This document shows positions 14,757 to 21,993 of a DNA stretch of 23,041 bases, piece by piece (the first letter of the stretch is position 1; the number at the start of each line of letters is the position of its first letter). Where the stretch lies: the NCBI GenBank assembly GCA_035299065.1, contig DATGXI010000085.1, positions 1 through 23,041 of the forward strand, read 5' to 3'. Made by a program: the position numbers and the translations under genes. The notes beneath the pieces were generated by a model, which saw only the letters and a program-made list of their open reading frames with translations, was not told where the DNA came from and did not search any database. The stretch comes from DASPJQ01 sp035299065. Lineage in GTDB: Bacteria; Bacteroidota; Bacteroidia; Flavobacteriales_D; UBA2798.

Positions 14757-15941
14757 ATGGAAACCAAGGAAGGCATTGAGGCCTTGTTTTTATATGCTAC
14801 AGAAGGCATTCTTGTAGTAAATGAAGCGGGGATAATTACGCGTATTAATCCAAGTGCTGAAAAGCTTTTTGGGTACGAAAAAAATGAATTGTTAGGACAA
14901 CGCATTGAAGTGCTTATACCAAAACGACTGGGTGAAAAGCACGCAGGCCACCGGCAAAAGTATGGTGACAAGCCGCACCCACGCTCTATGGGCGCGGGAA
15001 TGGCTTTAAACGGGCTTAAAAAAGATGGAACCGAGTTCCCGGTTGAAATCAGCTTAAGCCCATATTCAACGGATCAGGGAAAATACACCATTGCGTTTAT
15101 TGTGGACATTACCATACGCAGGCAAGCTGAAGAAAAATTAAAAAACTATTCAACTGAACTTGAAAACCAGGTAAAGAGCCGTACCATGATACTTGAAGAG
15201 GCTGTTGAAGAACTTGAACGCACCAAACAAGACCTTCATAAAGCAATAGAAAAGGAAAAGGACCTGAATGAGTTGAAATCAAGGTTTGTTTCCATGGCAT
15301 CGCACGAATTCAGGACACCACTTACCACCATGCTTTCATCGCTTTCTTTAATAGCGAAATACGATACTGACCAGGATAAAGAAAACCGACACAAACACAT
15401 TGGTAAAATAAAAAAATCTATTCACGACCTTACAGATATTTTGAACGACTTCCTTTCGGTCAGTAAATTGGAAGAAGGAAAACTTGAAAACATTCCGGAA
15501 CCAACCAACATTAAAATATTTATTGGCGATGTTGTTGCTGAATTAAAACCGATGGTTTCACGCCACCAGGAAATTACGTTTGAACATGAAGGAAATGAAA
15601 CCGTACATGTTGACAAAAAATTATTGAGACATATTTTATTCAACCTGGTATCCAATGCCATAAAATTCTCGGATGAAAAAGGAGGGAAAATTGAGGTAAA
15701 AGCTAAGGCAACTCCCACCTCTTTCAGTATATCGGTAAAAGACAACGGTATTGGTATTTCTGAAGAAGACCAAAAACATTTATTTGAGCGCTTTTTCAGG
15801 GGACGCAATGCTACAAACATACAAGGAACAGGACTTGGCCTGAATATAGTAGCCAAGTATGCTGAACTTATGCAAGGAGCATTACACTTTGTAAGCCAGG
15901 AAAACCAGGGAGCAACGTTTAGACTAACAATTCCACAATAG
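14757..15941 (+). CDS. PAS-domain sensor histidine kinase
   Basis: The 394-residue protein has one PAS domain (about residues 8-118, with GLKKDGTEFPVEISLSP), then a coiled coil (about 120-172). The HisKA dimerisation helix carries the phospho-accepting His in SHEFRTPL (H183), and a full HATPase domain follows (N296 in the N box, D329-NGIGI, ERFFRG, then GTGLGLNIV). No membrane helix or signal peptide is present, so it senses a cytoplasmic cue through PAS; the ligand is unknown. It is followed 2 bases later by the response regulator, its likely partner. The ATG at 14757 is chosen over the GTG at 14730 because a perfect -7 box ends at 14727. Confidence 0.93.
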   Translation: METKEGIEALFLYATEGILVVNEAGIITRINPSAEKLFGYEKNELLGQRIEVLIPKRLGEKHAGHRQKYGDKPHPRSMGAGMALNGLKKDGTEFPVEISLSPYSTDQGKYTIAFIVDITIRRQAEEKLKNYSTELENQVKSRTMILEEAVEELERTKQDLHKAIEKEKDLNELKSRFVSMASHEFRTPLTTMLSSLSLIAKYDTDQDKENRHKHIGKIKKSIHDLTDILNDFLSVSKLEEGKLENIPEPTNIKIFIGDVVAELKPMVSRHQEITFEHEGNETVHVDKKLLRHILFNLVSNAIKFSDEKGGKIEVKAKATPTSFSISVKDNGIGISEEDQKHLFERFFRGRNATNIQGTGLGLNIVAKYAELMQGALHFVSQENQGATFRLTIPQ

Positions 15942-15943
15942 CT

Positions 15944-17005
15944 ATGAGCAAAACCATTCTTTTAATTGAAGACAACAAAGACATACGCGAAAACACTGCG
16001 GAAATTCTTTCGCTTGCCAAGTACAATGTTATTACTGCTGCTAATGGCAAAGAAGGAGTTGAAAAGGCCCAGGCTGAAAAACCCGACCTTATAATTTGTG
16101 ACATCATGATGCCTGTACTTGATGGACATGGCGTATTACTTATGTTATCAAAAAACGAGGAAACGTCAAGCATTCCCTTTATATTCTTAACCGCAAAGGC
16201 AGAGCGAAGTGATTTGCGCAAAGGCATGGAAATGGGTGCTGATGATTACCTGACCAAACCTTTTGACGATGTTGAATTAATGAATGCCATTGAAAGCAGG
16301 CTTAAAAAAACGGAGATACTTAAAAAAGAATATTCAAAAAATATTGATGGTGTAAATGACTTTTTAAATGAAGCGAAAGGAATAGAGTCGTTGAAAAAAC
16401 TTTCAGAAGAAAGAGATTTAAGGGTTTATAAAAAGAAAGACGAAATATACAAGGAAGGAAACTACCCCAAAGGAATTTACTTTATCAATAAAGGAAAAGT
16501 AAAAATATTTCAAACAAATGAACAAGGCAAAGAATTGATTACAGAGTTACATAAAGAAGGTGATTTTTTTGGATACTTATCGTTAATCAAAGATGAAAAA
16601 TACACCAATACTGCAACTGCACTGGAAGATTCGGAAATTTACATGATTCCCAAAGAAGATTTTTCAGCCTTGCTTTATAAAAACGTACATGTTTCGCGCA
16701 AATTCATTGAACTTCTTTCAAATAACCTGGGCGAAAAAGAAAGCCAGCTTGTTAAACTTGCTTATAATTCAGTAAGGAAACGCGTTGCCGAAGCATTGGT
16801 AAAACTTTCTGACAAGTACAAAAAAGAAGGTGAACAGAAATTTACCATGAACGTTTCACGTGAAGACCTTGCCAATATAGTTGGAACCGCTACAGAAACC
16901 GTTATACGAACACTTAGTGAGTTTAAAGAAGATAAGTACATTGAAGTTGCAGGTGGATCAATAACCATACTCAATTACGATAAACTTGCTAACTTAAAAA
17001 ACTAA
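15944..17005 (+). CDS. Response regulator: receiver fused to Crp/Fnr-type DNA-binding module
   Basis: The 353-residue protein has a receiver domain (residues 1-120; phospho-acceptor D53 in CDIMMPVLDG, K105 in TKPF), a Crp-like beta-barrel (about 145-260), the long dimer helix, and an HTH_Crp domain (about 270-350). In the barrel, the positions of Crp Glu72 and Arg82-Ser83 are Y211 and T221-N222, so cyclic nucleotide binding is unlikely, and no Fnr-type cysteine cluster exists. The recognition helix has T317-E318-T-V-I-R322, keeping the Glu and Arg that read the TGA of Crp/Fnr sites. Phosphorylation by the adjacent kinase is the likely signal. Its probable targets are the TGA-N6-TCA dyads in this window. 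Confidence 0.92.
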   Translation: MSKTILLIEDNKDIRENTAEILSLAKYNVITAANGKEGVEKAQAEKPDLIICDIMMPVLDGHGVLLMLSKNEETSSIPFIFLTAKAERSDLRKGMEMGADDYLTKPFDDVELMNAIESRLKKTEILKKEYSKNIDGVNDFLNEAKGIESLKKLSEERDLRVYKKKDEIYKEGNYPKGIYFINKGKVKIFQTNEQGKELITELHKEGDFFGYLSLIKDEKYTNTATALEDSEIYMIPKEDFSALLYKNVHVSRKFIELLSNNLGEKESQLVKLAYNSVRKRVAEALVKLSDKYKKEGEQKFTMNVSREDLANIVGTATETVIRTLSEFKEDKYIEVAGGSITILNYDKLANLKN

Positions 17006-17009
17006 TTTC

Positions 17010-17312
17010 ATGGCAAGGTCACATTATGGTACAGTAACTGAAGCCATTCATGAACTGCGTAAGCAGGGTTTTACCCGCGACTTTAACCTGGAAGAAAATT
17101 GCATTGTTTGTCATCCTGAAAAATTTAATCCTGACGATTTTGAAATAGTGGATGTTTACAGGTATGAAGGTAATACCGACCCGGCCGATGAAGCAACCGT
17201 GTATGCCATTGAATCCAAATCAGGCATTAAAGGAATATTGGTAAGCGGTTACGGCACATCGGCCGACTCAATGAGCGCAGCCATGCTCAGTAAATTACGT
17301 ATACGAAAATAA
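17010..17312 (+). CDS. Conserved small protein of unknown function
   Basis: The 100-residue soluble protein has the pattern LRKQGFTRDFNLEENCIVC, then DDFEIVDVYRYEGNTDPADEATVYAIES and GIKGILVSGYGTSAD. Bacteroidota homologues are common and are sometimes labelled phosphoribosylpyrophosphate synthetase, but at a third of that enzyme's length and without its PRPP motif the label is not credible. It starts 4 bases after the response regulator stop, so it is co-transcribed with the two-component system. Its function is unknown. Confidence 0.8.
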   Translation: MARSHYGTVTEAIHELRKQGFTRDFNLEENCIVCHPEKFNPDDFEIVDVYRYEGNTDPADEATVYAIESKSGIKGILVSGYGTSADSMSAAMLSKLRIRK

Positions 17313-17335
17313 CTTACTGCAACGCCTTAAAAAGG

Positions 17336-17353
17336 AACTGACCTCAATCAGTT
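17336..17353. promoter_or_regulatory. Crp/Fnr-type operator upstream of the usp pair
   Basis: AACTGAcctcaaTCAGTT is a perfect 6-base inverted repeat with a 6-base spacer. It has the TGA-N6-TCA core and a TGAC left half. Its centre is 58.5 bp upstream of the last G of the -7 box at 17396-17403, the same geometry as the other dyads here. Confidence 0.6.
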
Positions 17354-17395
17354 TATTCAGTGACCCACATCATGGTTTAAAGCATGCCCCTACCC

Positions 17396-17403
17396 TAGTT
17401 TTG
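17396..17403 (+). promoter_or_regulatory. -7 element of the usp pair
   Basis: TAGTTTTG fully matches TAnnTTTG and ends 25 bases before the ATG at 17429. No -33 TTTG is seen at 19-21 bases upstream. The TTG codon at 17405 is too close to this box to be the start. Confidence 0.6.
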
Positions 17404-17428
17404 TTTGAAACAACAAACTATCACAGGC

Positions 17429-18262
17429 ATGAGCAATACCATACTTGTTCCCACCGACTTTTCATCCAACGCGCACAACGCGCTTGAATATGCCGTTCGT
17501 CTTGCCAGGAAATCAGACTCAAAGGTTGTTTTAATTCATGCTTTTCACATTCGTTATTTAAGTGCTGATATACCTATGCAATATGTGGCTGAACAGCTTA
17601 TTGCAGTTGAACAGGAAGCCGAATCCTTACTGGCCACACTTTGTCAAAAAATACGTTCAAAATACCATGTAGAGTGCAGTTATATAAACAAACAACGCCT
17701 GGTTACCGAACTTGTTTCTGACTGCATTCGATGGGAAGATCCGTTCCTGGTTGTTATGGGTACAAAGGGAGCAAGTGGAATTCGAAAAATGCTTATTGGA
17801 AGCAACACCGCAAAAATTATTGAAAAAGCAACGTGTCCTGTTTTAGCCATACCAAATAAAGTTGATTACCGCAGCATAAAACAAATAACCTATGCCACCG
17901 ATTACAGGAAAGGTGACTTGCAAGCCATAAAAAAATTAGTTGCTTTTGCAACGCCATACAAGGCGCACATAACTATACTTCATGTGTGCGAGGATGATTT
18001 ATCAACCGAGGTTGAGAATGAAGACATGAATATGTTTGAAGATAAAGTAAGAAAAGAAATCCTTTATAAAGACATAAGCTACCAGCTTATTTACGGCAAA
18101 TACCTCGAAAAATCACTTGACGCTTATGTAAAACGTGAAGCGCCTGATGTATTGGCCATGTCAACCCACAAACGAACTTTATTTCAAAAACTTTTTAGTC
18201 ACAGTGATACCAAACAAATGGCCTACCATACAAAAATACCCTTATTAGCATTTCATGAATAA
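17429..18262 (+). CDS. Universal stress protein, two tandem UspA domains
   Basis: The ATG at 17429 gives a 277-residue protein starting MSNTILVPTDFSSNAHNALEYA. The frame extends to a TTG at 17405, but that overlaps the promoter region. The first UspA domain has an intact ATP-binding pattern GTKGASGIRKMLIGS. The second, from about residue 150 (KQITYATDYRKG), lacks it. It is similar to the proteins at 12459 and 18282, so the cluster has three paralogues. It has its own promoter with a Crp/Fnr-type dyad, and the next usp gene begins near its stop. Confidence 0.9.
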   Translation: MSNTILVPTDFSSNAHNALEYAVRLARKSDSKVVLIHAFHIRYLSADIPMQYVAEQLIAVEQEAESLLATLCQKIRSKYHVECSYINKQRLVTELVSDCIRWEDPFLVVMGTKGASGIRKMLIGSNTAKIIEKATCPVLAIPNKVDYRSIKQITYATDYRKGDLQAIKKLVAFATPYKAHITILHVCEDDLSTEVENEDMNMFEDKVRKEILYKDISYQLIYGKYLEKSLDAYVKREAPDVLAMSTHKRTLFQKLFSHSDTKQMAYHTKIPLLAFHE

Positions 18263-18281
18263 CCTCCAAAAAAAACAAATT

Positions 18282-19193
18282 ATGGATAACAATTTACGTG
18301 TATTGGTTGCTACTGATTATTCAACTGCAGCACAAACAGCCGAACGATACGCTATATCATTTGTAAAACATACTGGATCTTATTTGATCTTCATGCATGC
18401 GTATGATTCGTCAAAAGCATCTGAAAAAATTTCCCGGGAAGGCCTTCGCCAAAAAAAACTGGAAGATTTGAAGGCCCATTGTCATAAGGCCATTGAAAAG
18501 GCCGGCTTAAAACCCGGTGAATTAATGTACGAAACCATTGTACTTGACGGCCCGGTTGATCAGCGCATTAAATGGGAAGCCGAAACCGCAGATGCAAGCC
18601 TTGTTTTTATGGGAACGCATCACGCAAAAGGCTTAAGTGAAAAACTGTTTGGTGGTCATACCTGGAAAATGATAAAAAAACTTCGGATTCCAATATTGGC
18701 TATACCCGAAAACGCTTTATTTAAACCTCTTGAACACGTTGTTTTTGCCGCACAAGGACGTGAAGGCGAAATTTCCGCTATTAATTTTATTGCTTCATTC
18801 CTTGAAAAATTCAAAGCAGATCTAACAGGTCTTCATGTTATTGATTACAGCCTGGCTGATGAAACAGAAGATAACTTATTCAGGAAATTTGAAAAAAATG
18901 TGAATGAAAAAGTAAAGTATGATAAACTTTCGTTCAAACGAACAAACGGTAAAACGGTAACGGAAGGCCTTGAGACATACTGCCAGGAAAATACGGTTGA
19001 CTGGCTGGTAATGTGCCATGAGCAACGAACTTTGCTGGAGCGAATACTCATACCCGATTTAAGCATTACCCGGAAAATGAGTTTTAACACAAACGTTCCT
19101 CTTTTAGCAGTTCCCGATTATTATGACCCGAAGTATGCTGATTTGTGGAAGTTGTTTAAACCGGATGCGGAACAGCTACAAGATGAATTTTAA
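18282..19193 (+). CDS. Universal stress protein with degenerate ATP site
   Basis: The ATG at 18282 gives MDNNLRVLVATDYSTAAQTAERYA, the usual UspA opening. An ATG at 18255 (9 residues longer, overlapping the previous gene) is possible. The protein has two UspA domains in 303 residues. The nucleotide-loop pattern in the first domain is GTHHAKGLSEKLFGG, with His in place of the second Gly and Gly in place of Ser, so ATP binding is doubtful. The C-terminus extends past the fold with an acidic tail (KPDAEQLQDEF). It is co-transcribed with the preceding usp and ended by a strong terminator. Confidence 0.87.
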   Translation: MDNNLRVLVATDYSTAAQTAERYAISFVKHTGSYLIFMHAYDSSKASEKISREGLRQKKLEDLKAHCHKAIEKAGLKPGELMYETIVLDGPVDQRIKWEAETADASLVFMGTHHAKGLSEKLFGGHTWKMIKKLRIPILAIPENALFKPLEHVVFAAQGREGEISAINFIASFLEKFKADLTGLHVIDYSLADETEDNLFRKFEKNVNEKVKYDKLSFKRTNGKTVTEGLETYCQENTVDWLVMCHEQRTLLERILIPDLSITRKMSFNTNVPLLAVPDYYDPKYADLWKLFKPDAEQLQDEF

Positions 19194-19198
19194 AAGAT

Positions 19199-19225
19199 AA
19201 AAAACCTGCTAATTGCAGGTTTTTT
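19199..19225. terminator. Bidirectional intrinsic terminator between convergent genes
   Basis: AAAAAACCTGC (19199-19209) pairs perfectly with GCAGGTTTTTT (19215-19225) across a 5-base TAATT loop. The A-run and T-run make it work in both directions. Its right edge touches the stop codon of the leftward DUF6544 gene. Confidence 0.9.
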
Positions 19226-20064
19226 TATTTCTTTTTGCAATTATACTCTACATCTACAATATTGAAAACACCATAACAGAAATTTCCTTCAGGATAAGCA
19301 TATATAGTTTCAGCATAACCTGGTAAACGGTGCGCGTGAATTATTTTATAATCTTTCAAGGGTGTTGACCAACGTAAGCGTTTCATTGAACCGTCCTTTT
19401 GCAAGGCATAACGGTTTTCTGAAATAAAATCCACAAGTTCACCCTCCTTGTTAAAATACAGCTCAGCACTTATTGTAATTTTATTGTGCGTAAAATTAGC
19501 TTTTACAGTAGAATCATTAATCGATGTCCATTGAATGTTTTTGTCAATAAGCGTTGCCGGTGCCAGGCAACACATATCATTGAAAAAGGTTACAGTTTCG
19601 GAAACATTCATTTCAGGACCTTTTTGGTACTGGACTTTAAATAGTGAAAACAACCTTATGTCCATAAAAGCGGAGCCGTCTTTAAAGCAATGAAAACCTC
19701 TTACGGGCAACCCTTTCATTATCGCCTTCATGTAAAAAAGGCGCGTTGGCACATCCATGAAATTATATTGAACTGAGCTAAATTTCATCCAGGGCGAATT
19801 TGAATCCTGGCGCAATTTACCTTCAAACGTTACTTTAAAATTGCGAATTTTGCTTTTGTTCAATACCCCTGCAAGAATCAAGTATTTCCGAACCGGTAGC
19901 GGCAAGTGATCAAGATCGGACATGGTAACCAACGTGTCGGTTGGCGAGGCAGTACGTTCTAACCCTTCTTTTACTTCCCTTATATATTTTCTTTTTAATA
20001 ACGAGCATCCAGATAACATAATTAAAACAATTAAACCAATTAATACTGAAAAGGATTGCTTCAT
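19225..20064 (-). CDS. DUF6544 family lipoprotein
   Basis: The 279-residue protein has a textbook lipoprotein signal (LIMLSGC, lipid Cys C20). The body has LPLPVRKYLILAGV, PWMKFSSVQYNF, GLPVRGFHCFKDGSAFMDIRLFSLF, then ELYFNKEGELVDFISENRY and HRLPGYAETIYAYPEGNFCYG. These match the landmarks of DUF6544: an LP.PV.RYL.AG start, a PW...Q strand, and a late PGYAE.....G pattern. Its function is unknown; a membrane-anchored beta-rich protein is expected. It overlaps the upstream membrane-protein gene by 4 bases (ATGA), implying coupled translation and a joint role. Confidence 0.85.
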   Translation of the reverse strand: MKQSFSVLIGLIVLIMLSGCSLLKRKYIREVKEGLERTASPTDTLVTMSDLDHLPLPVRKYLILAGVLNKSKIRNFKVTFEGKLRQDSNSPWMKFSSVQYNFMDVPTRLFYMKAIMKGLPVRGFHCFKDGSAFMDIRLFSLFKVQYQKGPEMNVSETVTFFNDMCCLAPATLIDKNIQWTSINDSTVKANFTHNKITISAELYFNKEGELVDFISENRYALQKDGSMKRLRWSTPLKDYKIIHAHRLPGYAETIYAYPEGNFCYGVFNIVDVEYNCKKK

Positions 20065-20522
20065 TGATTACCATTTTTAAATGCGCTTGTTACGCCTGGC
20101 AACAACGTTGTTATGATAATCAACAAACCAGTTACCAGAATAACCGTTTGGAGCCAAAAATAATTTGTCATGGCTTGCTGAACAATAATCCACGCAATTG
20201 CCATTATACCTGAATAAAGTGAATAAGACCAGGCCCAATTTTGTGTTTTGAAAATATTTATTTTTTCAAGAAATGGAATACGTGGTTTGAATATAATACC
20301 GACTATTGTTAGAATGGGAAATAATCCGTTGAAGAAAAACAAAATGATACCCGGAACCAGGTAAGTATTAAACGGAGAGTTTTTTAACCACTCACTATCC
20401 ATCCCCAATGCAGAGCCATCAGGATCCACCATCAGCAAATACCCTCCTGACAAGGCACCCAAACCAAGGAACAACAATAATGTAACAAGCAGGTACAAAC
20501 TAATAACTTTCATATTTACCAT
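20061..20522 (-). CDS. Four-helix membrane protein, partner of the DUF6544 lipoprotein
   Basis: The 153-residue protein has four predicted membrane helices: about residues 6-30, 51-77, 95-113 and 122-142. A conserved-looking loop MVDPDGSALGMDSEWL lies between helices 1 and 2. The start could be ATG 20522 or the ATG 9 bases later (MKVISLYLL). No named family was recognised, but small integral membrane proteins of this shape often accompany DUF6544 genes. It is translationally coupled to the DUF6544 gene. Confidence 0.78.
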   Translation of the reverse strand: MVNMKVISLYLLVTLLLFLGLGALSGGYLLMVDPDGSALGMDSEWLKNSPFNTYLVPGIILFFFNGLFPILTIVGIIFKPRIPFLEKINIFKTQNWAWSYSLYSGIMAIAWIIVQQAMTNYFWLQTVILVTGLLIIITTLLPGVTSAFKNGNQ

Positions 20523-20884
20523 TTAAATTCAATTACTGTAGCACTAACGGTAAGTGTACGTTTATAGTAAAAAGGAGGTACACCACCTACGTGTTCTTCA
20601 GTAACTACATTTGCCAATGCGCGTGAGCCTGAATCAAGATTCGCTTTATTCACCATTTCAGAATAAGCGTTTTCATAAATGCGCCTTTTATCAAGGCCAC
20701 CTATCATTAGAATATATTCAACTTCGGCTGTACCACTCACCTTACCCACTACTTTAAAATTATTGGTACCCAGTATAACCTGTGTGCTGTTTTGGTTTTG
20801 ATGAAACAATATTGCATTGTTATAACCACAAGAGTTGAGGAACCAAAAGCAAAACCCAAGTAGCGATAATTTATTTTTTTTCAT
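20516..20884 (-). CDS. DUF6567 family lipoprotein
   Basis: The ATG at 20884 gives a 122-residue protein with a lipoprotein-type leader (FWFLNSC). A longer frame from 20929 would bury that signal and is rejected. The mature part has NQNSTQVILGTNNFKVVGKVSG, YILMIGGLDKRRIYENAY and NVVTEEHVGGVPPFYYKRTLTV, the strongly conserved landmarks of DUF6567, whose function is unknown. The fold should be a small alpha/beta lipoprotein. It sits in a leftward run with 7 or fewer bases of overlap to the next gene. Confidence 0.88.
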   Translation of the reverse strand: MKKNKLSLLGFCFWFLNSCGYNNAILFHQNQNSTQVILGTNNFKVVGKVSGTAEVEYILMIGGLDKRRIYENAYSEMVNKANLDSGSRALANVVTEEHVGGVPPFYYKRTLTVSATVIEFKW

Positions 20885-20921
20885 AGTATTTGTTTCAAGT
20901 AATGTTATGTATTCGTATTTA

Positions 20922-21341
20922 TTACTCATTTTTTGAGTTTTTGAACAACCTGAACACAGCCTTTTTCAGGTATTGGAATCGCTTCTCAAACTGAGTTATC
21001 CGAACGGCTAGTTGCTGGTGCTTTATACGGTATGCATGCTCGTTTTCGGGATGGTTATCCAGCAAATCATTCAGGAAGCTCTCATGCTCAATGACCATTT
21101 TTTGTAAATCTTCCAAATCACCACCCGCCAAACTTATAATTTCGTCTTCAATTGCATCCAGATCTTCCTTTGATTTTTCAGGCACCCATTGGTTTGTTTT
21201 ATCAAGCATAAAAGAATAATAGAATGCGATTTCATCACGCCAAAAGGTGATTTCACTTAACCATTCACTTGTTTGAGTGTGCAGCACATCAAGTCCTGCC
21301 TCCGCTAAATAGTTTGCTGTTGAAGTTTTGAGTAGTTCCAT
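20922..21341 (-). CDS. Helical/coiled-coil protein of unknown function
   Basis: The 139-residue soluble protein is strongly helical and acidic. It includes WLSEITFWRDEIAFYYSFML near the start, a middle segment rich in D and E, and a heptad-like stretch KHQQLAVRITQFEKRFQYLKKAVF near the end. No catalytic motif or signal peptide is seen. It lies 20 bases downstream of the glycine-zipper gene, so the two are likely co-transcribed. No family is recognised. Confidence 0.72.
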   Translation of the reverse strand: MELLKTSTANYLAEAGLDVLHTQTSEWLSEITFWRDEIAFYYSFMLDKTNQWVPEKSKEDLDAIEDEIISLAGGDLEDLQKMVIEHESFLNDLLDNHPENEHAYRIKHQQLAVRITQFEKRFQYLKKAVFRLFKNSKNE

Positions 21342-21361
21342 TTTTTAATGTATTAATGTTC

Positions 21362-21883
21362 TTAACTGTATTTCACAACTTTGTCAGGCTTGCCAATGGG
21401 TTCATGAATGTCATACCCGCTATGCCTTTCACCAATAATTTTACGCGCTTTTTCTATATCATCTGCGCTCCCATCAATAAACAGGAGGAACTTACCGTCA
21501 TTTATAAGTTCATTGTATTTTACAACATAGTCATCACTAAGACCCAATTGAAGTAAAAGAGTTCCTATACCACCAGCAACTACACCCATTTGAAAACCTG
21601 CTAATGCACCAATAATGGCACCTGCTCCAAATAAAAAACCAAAACCTGGAACGGCAAACAGGCTTATACCACTTAACAAACCCAGTGTTGTTCCAACAAT
21701 TGACCCCGCAGCAACAGGTGCCGCTAATAGCGTATTGTTTGACCTTATATGAATTTTGTCTTCAATTATTTCAGCTTTTCCAATAAGAGAAACATTTTGC
21801 ATTGGAAAATGATGCTCTTTGAGATTAACCAAAGAAGTCAGCGCTTCGTGGTGCGAATTAAAAATGGCAATACTTGTTTTCAT
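21362..21883 (-). CDS. Glycine-zipper membrane protein of the general-stress type
   Basis: The 173-residue protein has a soluble N-terminal domain (KTSIAIFNSHHEALTSLVNLK) like the YflT/GSP17M general-stress fold. A hydrophobic, glycine-rich core spans about residues 54-112 (GSIVGTTLGLLSG, FGAGAIIGALAGFQMGVVAGG) with GxxxG repeats, and a short alpha/beta tail follows (KFLLFIDGSADDIEKARKII). It probably inserts in or packs against the membrane. It heads a leftward run of five genes and has a TGA-N6-TCA dyad upstream in the promoter geometry seen for the other stress genes. Confidence 0.75.
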   Translation of the reverse strand: MKTSIAIFNSHHEALTSLVNLKEHHFPMQNVSLIGKAEIIEDKIHIRSNNTLLAAPVAAGSIVGTTLGLLSGISLFAVPGFGFLFGAGAIIGALAGFQMGVVAGGIGTLLLQLGLSDDYVVKYNELINDGKFLLFIDGSADDIEKARKIIGERHSGYDIHEPIGKPDKVVKYS

Positions 21884-21893
21884 TTTTTTTATA

Positions 21894-21901
21894 CAAGATT
21901 A
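21894..21901 (-). promoter_or_regulatory. Candidate -7 element of the glycine-zipper operon
   Basis: On the minus strand this reads TAATCTTG, one mismatch from TAnnTTTG. Its last G (21894) is 58.5 bp from the centre of the dyad at 21944-21961. The leader to the ATG at 21883 would be only a few bases, shorter than at the other promoters, so confidence is moderate. Confidence 0.4.
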
Positions 21902-21916
21902 TTACAAAACTTGTGC

Positions 21917-21934
21917 ATATGACATGATTCAAAT
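21917..21934. promoter_or_regulatory. Weaker TGA-N6-TCA site
   Basis: ATATGACATGATTCAAAT has the TGA-N6-TCA core and the TGAC left half, but the arms do not pair further. It lies 27 bp from the stronger dyad at 21944-21961 in the same divergent region. It may be an accessory site or chance. Confidence 0.3.
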
Positions 21935-21943
21935 CAAATATTC

Positions 21944-21961
21944 AAATGACTTTAATCATCC
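21944..21961. promoter_or_regulatory. Crp/Fnr-type operator between glycine-zipper and LOG genes
   Basis: The core ATGACtttaATCAT (21946-21959) has 4-base arms around a 6-base centre, TGA-N6-TCA. It is placed 58.5 bp from a -7-like box of the leftward gene. On the right side it is 36.5 bp from the last G of TTATTTTG (21982-21989), just ahead of the LOG gene start, so dual control is possible. Confidence 0.45.
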
Positions 21962-21993
21962 GGCCATAGTTTCAATTCGATTTATTTTGAATC

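Noticed and set aside
14757..15110. Kinase PAS domain as a FixL-type heme oxygen sensor
   Set aside because: The KPHPRSMGAG segment resembles FixL only superficially; spacing to KDGTEFP differs by two residues and the subtype is a common PAS without known heme binding.
17010..17312. Annotation as phosphoribosylpyrophosphate synthetase
   Set aside because: At 100 residues without the PRPP-binding motif it cannot be that enzyme.
17372..17387. CATG-g-TTTAAA-g-CATG near-palindrome
   Set aside because: It has a mismatch in the arms, lies between the operator and the box without a repeat elsewhere, and has no TGA-N6-TCA core.
17396..17420. Imperfect inverted repeat TAGTTTTGTTT / AAACAACAAACTA
   Set aside because: It overlaps the -7 box and leader and needs inserted bases to pair; it is AT-rich and may be chance.
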